From Stomoxys calcitrans (lineage: Eukaryota; Arthropoda; Insecta; Diptera; Muscidae): a stretch of 64,000 nt of DNA. Numbering within the stretch: position 1 is the first letter of the stretch; each line of letters starts with the position of its first letter. Location of the stretch: positions 94,649,582-94,713,581 of the forward strand of contig NC_081552.1 of NCBI RefSeq assembly GCF_963082655.1, written 5' to 3'. Shown here in pieces: positions 56,433-64,000 of this stretch. A program made the translations under genes and the position numbers. The notes below the pieces were generated by a model. That model saw only the letters and a program-made list of their open reading frames with translations, had not been told where the DNA came from and ran no database searches.

Positions 56433-57169
56433 ATATCCTGCTAGTGAAGATTATACGAGATGCAGATGTAAATAGACACAAAAGACTACACGCTACTCGC
56501 CTACGCCGACATCTATATCATAGGTCTGTCACAGGAAGAAGTAATTTCAGCATTTCAAAATATCGAAAGAGAATCAACGATGGATAATAATGGCCAACAG
56601 ATGCTAGTTTGAATTGAGCATGCTGTTGAGGAGCAAAGCCACCTTTTGACCCCCGAAAATTACACTATACAAGACACTGATACTACCCGTGGCATCATAG
56701 TAAAAGGCATTAAAGTACAACGATTGCGTTGTATTTTAATGCGTTCAGAATGGATGAAGAAGCTCCACCAAAGAAGTTTTTTGAAGGAGACCATAATAGA
56801 ATACGCAAAGGCAGAAGAACTAAACTCCAATGAAGTGGCCAAGTGACGGGAGACATCTCGAAACTGTGATTGGAGAAGAGGCGCAGAAGATCGAAGCGCT
56901 TGGACATCTATTCTACGTTCGGCTAGAGGAATACATTTTCTATAATGGCCAGTTAAAGTAAAGTTCATGTCTTTTGAGAAAGCTATATAAATGGGCGAAG
57001 CCAATTGGCTAGTCATAAACCCCAGAATGAATAATCTGGTACTATGCACCAGGCGGCAAAAGTTTGATGTTGGGTCAAAAAGAGGGCTGTCTTTCTGCCA
57101 CAAAACGCTAGGTAGTATTTGGGGTCTTAGGCCTGTGCACTGGCTTCTGGCCGAAGCGTGCTGTTTATG

Positions 57170-57600
57170 CTGTTGAACCAGTGAATTCTCCCTAGGCGAT
57201 CTTCTTGATAAGATAGACGTCTGACGCAAATGTTCACGCAATATTGAATGTATGCTGGTCCCACTTATGACTAAAGTTGTCTCAATCTCACGATAGGTCG
57301 CATGACTATCTTGCAATATCAGTTGGCGCACAGCATCAATGGTTTATGGAACAAAAACCGATTTTGGACGACCTTCACGAAATTCATTTTGGTGTGAACT
57401 ACGACCTAGGTTGAATTCACAATACCATCGATTAACACTGGTCCTTGATGAAGCTTCATCGCCAAAAATTGAATTAGGTTCATCGATACATTGTTCTCAA
57501 AAACATGCACTGAGTTAATCCACGTCGAATTCCATTTTTTGGGCGAGATGAATCTTTTAAGTTACTGCAAACAACACAAATAGCGCTCGTATGCCAAAAC
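57170..57600 (-). pseudogene. Mariner-like transposase N-terminus relic
   Basis: On the minus strand the start 'MEFDVD' (57533) is followed by decayed 'FGDEA'-type sequence. A conserved stretch 'RQLILQDSHATYREIETTLV' (57328-57269) and 'SGTSIHSILREHL' (57265-57227) form the second helix-turn-helix of mariner transposases. The catalytic domain is missing. It is separate from the mariner-like family at 40155 by sequence. Confidence 0.6.
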
Positions 57601-57639
57601 GTTCTAAGTACGTATAACCTCAAAAAAAGGTAACCCTCG

Positions 57640-57832
57640 CGTGCTTTTTGACCGTTCGACCGCTATCATGATTTCGACAGACTGAGTGACGGACTGACAC
57701 GGCTAGTTCGACTCAGAATGTAGAGATGATCAAGAATATGTAATCTTCATGGGGTCGCCGATCAATATTTCGAGGTGCTACAAACGGAATGACAAGATTA
57801 GTAAAACTCTTTAACATCGAGTATAAAAACTT
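57640..57832 (+). mobile_element. Family A-like 3' fragment
   Basis: 'GACCGTTCGACCGCTATCAT', a short GAGTGACGGACTGACACGG, 'TGATCAAGAATATGTAATC' and 'ATATTTCGAGGTGCTACAAA' match the 3' unique part of A-like elements. The terminal hairpin is decayed ('TAACATCGAGTATAAAAA'). Confidence 0.6.
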
Positions 57833-59121
57833 TTAGCAAAGGAATTGTTGTTGGAAAATTGGTAATGATTGAACTAAGTTCGTCTATTTTGGCTTGTATC
57901 TTTAAAAAGAGGACCACATTTTTACCTGATAGAAGTCAATTTTCTTTTTTTGTTTCTTCACTTTCCTTATTTAATGTGTGTCCAACTCGTTGGTAAGCCC
58001 ATAAATATGTTAAGCTGGACATAATTTTGTTCCTATAACAGAAATAACCAGGAAATGTGTCTGCTACCGACCAAAATCTCAATGTTGCAAATTTTGGATT
58101 TTCCTCTTTCTTTTTCCTGACAATTTTAAATCTCACACTTCAAATAAAAAAATATATATAGGAAATTAAGCTTTTGGAAAAGAAAAACTAAGCTAAACTC
58201 GACCACGTTTGTACACATTGGAAGTCGTCTTACAGGTCTACTAACCCCAGGGACGACTTCATGATTGGAAAACTATGCAACAATAACTGCTAAAGAAAAA
58301 CTGCTCTGCTTTTCCAGGGCAAACACAGTGCAGGTGAAATGAAGTGGTGAACGTAAAGAAAATCAAGTATGTGTTTCCAATACCGAAAATAAATGGTGGA
58401 CGGGTCTCCACAGACATCGTTGACGTTCATGCCGGCTACGAAGTCAATGCAGTCTCTTTAAATTTTTCCACCAAAGTATTCACATCAAGACTTTCGGTAT
58501 TGGATTTTCTTCTATGGCTTATTACCTGCTGTTGTTGTTGTTCGTTGATGCATTTTGTTGTTGCTCTATTAATTTTAAGTATTGGACAAAACGCGTTTGA
58601 AAATGAAAATCACCTAGTTTGCGGTTTTTATTATTGAATGCAGCTGAAACCGGTATCATTGAGCGTTTTTGGTAAGAACCAGCAAGCTTATGGTTGTTAT
58701 TGGGGCAGTTCCACAGCTGCCTATGCTGTTGAGGATAATGATGACCAAGTGGTTGCAGTTGCTATTGCTGTAAGCCAGGTTAGAAGAGTTGCAGTTTGCC
58801 TTATTTTTGTTGCTGCTGCTATTGGAGTTCAAAATAGATGGAGTTACACCCTTGTTTCAATTTTAATTTTGGGAAGGTGTGTTGGTGGCACTGTGGGTGA
58901 ATGATGAAACCTGGTTTTCTTATACCCATAAATGGTTTAAAGTCCCAACATACGAAGAACTGCAATTTGTGGTCCATTGAAGCGGCAATTTCTTATTGAC
59001 ACGCAAAAATAATATTGCTTTTGAATTTTACAGAAAAATTTATTTCATTCATTCGTTTGGTGAGTACACTAAGGGGCACTGTTTTGGTTTTGTACTTCGT
59101 ACCATTGTTTTAAAAAAAACA
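57833..59121. other. No recognised feature; GTTGTT-rich part
   Basis: GTTGTTGTTG-type runs (58528-58545) and open frames at 58344-58637 and 58638-58904 are present. The frames show simple-sequence-driven Cys, Val and Ala runs and no domain. It may be unique host noncoding DNA. Confidence 0.35.
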
Positions 59122-59960
59122 AGATATGGTCCGGTGTGGTCCGACCACAATTAAATTATATGTTGGAGACCTGTGTAAAATTTCAGCCAATTCGTATAAG
59201 AATTGCGCCCATTGGGGCTCACGAAGTAAAATAGAGAGAACGATTTATATGGGATCTGTATCGGGCTATAGACCGATTCAGACCATAATAAACACGTTTG
59301 TTAATGGTCATGAGAGGATCCATCGTACCAAATTTCAGGCATATCGGATAATAATTGCGACCTCTAGGGGTCAATAAGTCAAGATCCCAGATCGGTTTAT
59401 ATGGCAGCTATATCAGGTTATGAACCGATTTGAACCTTATTTGACACAGTTGTTGAAATTAAAAATAAAATACGTCATGCAAAATTTCAGCCAAATCGGA
59501 AAGGAATTGCGCCCTCTAGAAGCTCAAGAAGTCAAATCCCCAGATCTGTTTATATGACAGCTATATCAGGTTATGAACCGATTTTAACCATACTTGGCAC
59601 AGTTGTTGGATATCATAACGAATAAGAATTGCGCACTCTAGAGGCTGAAGAAGTCAAGACCCAAGATCGGTTTATATGGCAGCTATATCAAAACATGGAC
59701 CGATATGGCCCATTTACAATACCAACCGACCTACACTAATAAGAAGTATTTGTGCAACCTTTACTCCTTCGGAAGTTAGCGTGCTTTCGACAGACAGACG
59801 GACGGACGGACAGACGGACGGACATGGCTAGATCGACATAAAATGTCACGACGATCAAGAATATATATACTTTATGGGGTCTCAGACGAATATTTCGAGT
59901 AGTTACAATCAGAATGACGAAATTAGTATACCCCCCATCTTATGGTGGAGGGTATAAAAA
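59122..59960 (+). mobile_element. Family A element, 5'-truncated
   Basis: It begins inside the A body at 'CAAGATATGGTCCGG' directly after an A-rich run, so the 5' terminus, palindrome and first subterminal repeat are missing. About three units follow, then GACGGACGGACGGACAGACG (59804), and an intact 3' hairpin ending GGTGGAGGGTATAAAAA. A deletion removes part of the last unit near 59620 and 59755. Confidence 0.8.
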
Positions 59961-60029
59961 TATCAATATATATACATAATATATCAAGCTGTGGCTAGGT
60001 GCATATAAGTGTATTGTCCATAAATTTGT

Positions 60030-60534
60030 GGTGATTTCGATTGTGAAAAAAAGTGCAGCATTTTTTCGACATGTTGCACTGAGATCGAAATTTTGTGTTC
60101 GATTCTCCAAAAAAGTGTAACCCCACCACCGGGTAAATGTTCGTTTGTAATGGTGTTGCCCACTGAAAGTGAAAAAATGCTGCATTTTCTACACCGTGGC
60201 TAGGCTAGGATGGATAATGCCGCACTTTAAATCAGCTGCTATCATCTCATGTGCATGCCACCGTTCAAGCAAATTTTGGTTGAAAAGAAGAAGAAGAAAA
60301 CAATTTGTAGAATGTTTGGCAAAATATTAAAAAGAAATACATAAAAAAAGGAAAAAGTAATCGCGTTTTATTTAGCATTATTTGGTTGAAATTACAATAT
60401 ACGGGCATATTAACATGTTCGATTGAAAATGTAAAAAGTGTAAAACTATGAGAGGGATAAGGCAGCATTCCCAAAATGTTGTCCCGTATAAGTGCAACAT
60501 TAGTGTAACATTTTTTTTCAGAATCGAAATCACC
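60030..60534. mobile_element. DNA element with GGTGATTTCGAT inverted ends
   Basis: The left end 'GGTGATTTCGATTGTGAAAA' is mirrored by 'TTTTCAGAATCGAAATCACC' at 60515-60534, giving about 27-bp imperfect TIRs. No transposase is recognised, so it behaves like a 505-base MITE. A fragment of the same left end is at 31838-31931. No clear target duplication was seen. Confidence 0.7.
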
Positions 60535-60883
60535 ATTAAAAAACATAAAAAGTTATTAGGCAATTAAGGATTCTTGATTGATATAGCACCCACATAAACC
60601 AAAATTCCGATTTTAATTTTTAAGGCTTATTAAGATGCAAACTCCAACCAATGTCGGGAAAGTTTACACAACTCCAAATCACGATATGATCTCTTAAAAA
60701 CCGGTCATCCTCTTGTAATTCTTGAAGTACCGAGAGCGTACTTTTTAACCAGAATTCGAAGATGTATAAAATGGAAGGTTATATCAGCTGTCTCGGGATT
60801 TTGACGTACTGGGAGATTGGTTTACATTGCAACTATGTCTGGTAAGAAAGTGATTCGCATAAATGCTTAAGTACGTCTGATTG
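60535..60883. other. Probably an old A/B-related remnant
   Basis: 'TTGATATAGCACCCACATAA' then 'ACCAAAATTCCGATTTTAAT' resembles a minus-oriented A/B unit, but the match is short. Nothing else was recognised. Confidence 0.3.
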
Positions 60884-61322
60884 TACACTCAGAGATATTT
60901 GTTTTTAAAAACAGCAAAAATGTTTGCTGTAACAGCAGAAAGTCTACCGAAAATGGGACAGCACTAATTATTATCTAAAATAGCAAAAAATTTTTACTGT
61001 TTTCAAATGGTAAAAAGTTAAAAACGGTAAAATTTTTATGTTTCTTCCTCTCCTTAAATTTTAAAAGCACATAACTTTAAAGAAAGATGGATTTTCCAAA
61101 ACTTGCTAACTTTTGAACGAACTTATGTAACAGCAGACAAATAACTACTACTATTATATATATGCTTTAAAAAAAATTAACGCCCAAAATAGGCAGATTT
61201 TTTATTAATATATAGCAAATGCCTCAATTGATATTATGGATTTATTCAAAAGTTTAACATTTTTAATTTAATATCACCAGACAGTATTTGCTGATATCAG
61301 CAGACTAATTTTTCTGGGTGTA
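60884..61322. mobile_element. MITE-like element, TACACTCA/TGGGTGTA ends
   Basis: TACACTCAGAGA at the left and 'TTTTTCTGGGTGTA' at the right are imperfect inverted ends. The interior has repeated 'AACAGCAAAAATGTTTGCTG' and 'TGCTGATATCAGCAGAC' motifs like the element at 53204-55359. No coding region is seen. Confidence 0.6.
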
Positions 61323-61355
61323 TATTCCAGTATGACCTACTTCTTATATATAAGA

Positions 61356-61795
61356 AGTCAAAGTGCATTAAGTTCGGCCGGGTTGAATCTTATATATCAC
61401 TAAGATTCAACGCAGCCGAACCAATTATTGAAAGTCAAAACAAAATTTCAATAACTCCTTCGAAAATAAGCGTGCTTTCCAAAAACAGACAAACGGACGG
61501 ATGGTCACAGCATGATCGACGATTAAGAATATATGTATATACTTTATGGAGTTGAATCTTATATATCACTAAGATTCAACGCGGCAGAACCAATTATTGA
61601 AAGTCAAAACAAAATTTCAATAACTCCTTCGAAAATAAGCGTGCTTTCCAAAAACAGACAAACGGACGGATGGTCACAGCTTGACGGACGGGCTGAAATT
61701 TTGTACTGTGACTTTTTCTATGACATTTGTCAGATATCCCTAGTATAGTCCGAATCGATCCATAACCTTATATAGCTCCCAATTGTTTCCCAACA
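61356..61795 (+). repeat. Family A-like remnant with 169-bp tandem duplication
   Basis: The A 5' palindrome is mutated (TTCGGCCGGGTTGAA). Segment 61382-61515 is repeated at 61551-61684 with few differences (period 169). Each copy contains an inverted motif GTTGAATCTTA...TAAGATTCAAC and a reduced 'ACAAACGGACGGATGG' tract. 'AAGAATATATGTATATACTT' follows the first copy. The last 60 bases resemble a minus-oriented A unit. Confidence 0.7.
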
Positions 61796-61820
61796 TTCAA
61801 TTTTTGTATGAATTTTTTTT

Positions 61821-63640
61821 TTTATACCCTCCACCATAAGATGGGGGGTATACTAATTTCGTCATTCTGTTTGTAACTACTCGAAATATTCGTCTGAGAC
61901 CCCATAAAGTATATATATTCTTGATCGTCGTGAAATTTTATGTCGATCTAGCCATGTCCGTCCGTCTGTCCGTCCGTCCGTCCGTCCGTCCGTCCGTCCG
62001 TCCGTCTGTCTGTCGAAAGCACGCTAACTTTCGAAGGAGTAAAGCTAGCCACTTGAAATTTTGCACAAATACTTCTTATTATTGTAGGTCGGTTGGTATT
62101 GTAAATGGGCCATATCGGTCCATGTTTTGATATAGCTGCCATATAAACCGATCTTGGGTCTTGACTTCTTGAGCCTCTAGAGTGCGCAATTCTTATTCGA
62201 TTGGAATGAAATTTTGCACGACGTGTTTTGCTACGATATCCAACAACTGTGCCAAGTATGGTTCAAATCGGTTTATAACCTGATATAGCTGCCATATAAA
62301 CCGATCTTGGGTCTTGACTTCTTGAGCCTCTAGCGTGCGCAATTCTTATCTGATCTGAATGAAATTTTGCACGACGTGCTTTCTTATGATATCCAACAAC
62401 TGTGCCAAGTATGGTTCAAATCGGTCTATAACCTGATATAGCTGCCATATAAACCGATCTTGGGTCTTGACTTCTTGAGCCTCTAGCGTGCGCAATTCTT
62501 ATCTGATCTGAATGAAATTTTGCACGACGTGCTTTCTTATGACATTCAACAACTGTGCCTAGTATGGTTCAAATCGGTCCATAACCTGATATAGCTGCCA
62601 TATAAACCGATCTGGGGTCTTGACTTCTTGAGCCTCTAGAGTGCGCAATTCTTATCCGATTGAAAGGAAATTTTGCACGACGTGTTTTGTTATTATATCC
62701 AACAACTGTGCCAGGTATGGTTCAAATCGGTCCATAACCTGATATAGCTGCCATATAAACCGATCTTGGACCTTGACTTCTTGAGCCTCTAGAGTGCGCA
62801 ATTCTTATCCGATTGGAATGGAATTTCGCACGACGTGTTTTGTTATTATACCCAACAACTGTGCCAAGTATGGTTTAAATCGGTTCATAACCTGATATAG
62901 CTGCCATATAAACCGATCTTGGGTCTTGACTTCTTGAGCCTCTAGAAGGCACAATTCTTATCCGATTTGAATGAATTTTTGCACGAAGTATTTCGTTATG
63001 ATATCCAACAACTGTATGGCCAAGTATGGTTGAAATCGGTTCATAACCTGATATAGCTGTCATATAAAGAGATCTGGGGATTTGACTTCTTGAGCTTCTA
63101 GAGGGCGCAATTCCTATCCGATTTATCTGAAATTTTGCATGACGTATTTTATTTTTACTTTCAACAACTGTGTCAAATAAAGTTCAAATCGGTTCATAAC
63201 CTGATATAGCTGCCATATAAACCGATCTGGGATCTTGACTTCTTGACCCCTAGAGGTCGCAATTATTATCCGATATGCCTGAAATTTTGTACGATGGATC
63301 CTCTCATGACCATTAACAAACGTGTTTATTATGGTCTGAATCGTTCTATAGCCCGATACAGATCCCATATAAATCGTTCTCTCTATTTTACTTCGTGAGC
63401 CCCAATGGGCGCAATTCTTATACGAATTGGCTGAAATTTTACACAGGTCTCCAACATATAATTTAATTGTGGTCCGAACCGGACCATATCTTGATATCGT
63501 TTTAATAGCAGAGCAACTCTTTTCTTATATCCTTTTTTGCCTAAGAAGAGATGCCGGGAAAAGAACTCGACAAATGCGATCCATGGTGGAGGGTATATAA
63601 GATTCGGCCCGGCCGAACTTAGCACGCTTTTACTTGTTTT
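61821..63640 (-). mobile_element. Family A element, longest copy, about 9 units
   Basis: The 3' hairpin TATACCCTCCACCATAAG...GGGGGGTATAC is at left. A (CCGT)n tract lies at 61956-62011. 'GATATAGCTGCCATATAAAC' recurs near 62130, 62283, 62437, 62588, 62744, 62896 and 63208, mostly 151-157 bases apart, and 62300-62440 and 62455-62590 are nearly identical neighbours. The 5' end at right has TATACCCTCCACCATGG, TTCGGCCGGGCCGAA and AACAAGTAAAAGCGTGC (minus). At about 1.8 kb it exceeds the others by added units. Confidence 0.9.
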
Positions 63641-64000
63641 TCATTTTGTGCGCGAGGTTTTTATATCGAATCATCTTAAAAAAAAGCTTATTAATATATG
63701 ATGCAGAGAAACAAAGTTGCATTAAAGTCATGACCCTAATAAGTAGTCAATATGATTTCTTTGCTTGCACTACATTTCTATCCGGCAAGTCAATTTAGGA
63801 CCATGTTTATTAGGATGATGACTTCTTGATTTTTTTTTTCTCAAAAATTACTTCCTGTAGCACAAATGGATAAACTGTTTACAATTAAATACTAAAATAA
63901 CAGAGTTCCATTAATATATCATAAAGGTTACGCACAAACCACTTAGTAAGTAAATTTTTGTGAAACTTTTTAAATAATTTTAGGCATGATGTTTATTTTT
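63641..64000. other. No recognised feature
   Basis: AT-rich sequence to the window edge, with no motif or repeat-family match. Confidence 0.35.

Larger units (their letters stand above)
52885..56960 (+). pseudogene. RTE-like LINE, endonuclease to C-terminus, interrupted
   Basis: The endonuclease begins with 'YRADITVIQEVPWLG' (53003-53044, the Q-E motif) and 'IKIALGDFNAKIGKE' (53129-53172, the GDFNA motif). A MITE carrying a family A element interrupts at 53204-55359. The frame resumes near 55362, and 'PDDWNLSILCPVHKKRDK' (55828-55882) opens the RT. 'FGQGKSTIDHIFTLRQI' (56004-56055), 'YHLLVDYKVAFYN' (catalytic Asp present, 56092-56130) and 'ADTRFSVKIGNN' follow. A 17-bp minisatellite sits where the QGD..S motif should continue. 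'LLAYADIYIIG' (56490-56525) is a damaged YADD site. The C-terminal 'IKVQRLR' and RAEDRSAW-type sequence reach about 56935. Confidence 0.8.

Noticed and set aside
56660..57331. A 223-residue open frame on the minus strand.
   Set aside because: Only its first 35 or so residues match a mariner-like transposase. The remainder runs antisense through the C-terminal region of the RTE-like LINE, so it is a chance fusion.
58344..58904. Two adjacent plus-strand ORFs as a secreted or membrane protein gene.
   Set aside because: Cys, Val and Ala runs come from GTTGTT-type simple sequence, and no motif or conserved pattern is visible.
61821..63640. Many ORFs reading 'MAAISKHGPIWPIYN' or 'RGSRSQDPRSVYMAAIS' across family A copies.
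   Set aside because: They arise because the 153-bp repeat unit is a multiple of three. They occur on either strand relative to the element, lack a domain, and end at arbitrary stops.

Overview
The window looks like a piece of a repeat-rich dipteran nuclear genome, most likely a calyptrate (muscid or stable-fly-like) fly. This is inferred from AT-rich DNA, tRNA-derived SINEs, LOA/R1-, Jockey/CR1- and RTE-type LINEs, Tc1/mariner relics, and above all many DINE-1/mini-me-like elements with a TATACCCTCCACCAT subterminal inverted repeat and a (GACG)n tract. No intact host protein gene, tRNA or rRNA gene can be supported. Nearly every recognisable coding stretch is a broken transposon gene.

Layout. 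0-6.3 kb: an RTE-like LINE end (minus), two RNase H-bearing LINE (LOA/R1-like) relics, a Tc1/mariner relic, a family C element and tandem SINE-1 copies. 6.3-7.3 kb: a family B element ending in a 222-bp-arm palindrome. 8-10.7 kb: more LOA-like fragments. 12-20 kb: family A, B and C elements and three Jockey/CR1-like LINEs. 21-26.8 kb: a LOA relic, then family A copies, one holding a SINE and a mariner-like element, and two forming a head-to-head inverted pair. 26.8-28.7 kb: the best-preserved LOA-like LINE, split by a 236-bp MITE. 29-38.7 kb: SINE-1, a MITE, and several A and B elements, one splitting a mariner-like element. 40-45.5 kb: a fold-back mariner-like element, a long family B element, a LOA relic, and C and A copies. 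46.3-47.5 kb: a pogo/Tigger-like relic. 48.3 kb: a second copy of the 236-bp MITE. 52.5-57 kb: an RTE-like LINE split by a MITE that is itself split by a family A element, with a 17-bp minisatellite inside the reverse transcriptase. 57-64 kb: a mariner relic, two MITEs and four more family A copies or fragments.

Working names used here: A = elements with the TATACCCTCCACCAT inverted repeat and (GACG)n; B = a sister family with TATACCCACCACC ends; C = a more diverged family with 'AGATATAGCTCCC' units; L = RNase H-bearing LINE of the I/R1/LOA group; SINE-1 and SINE-2 = two tRNA-derived families. A and B share 5' end design and a 153-bp internal repeat period. SINE-2 shares its 3' tail with family L, which suggests a LINE-SINE partnership. 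Coordinates of decayed repeats are approximate to about 10-30 bases. Family names above superfamily level come from recognised motifs, not from a database search.
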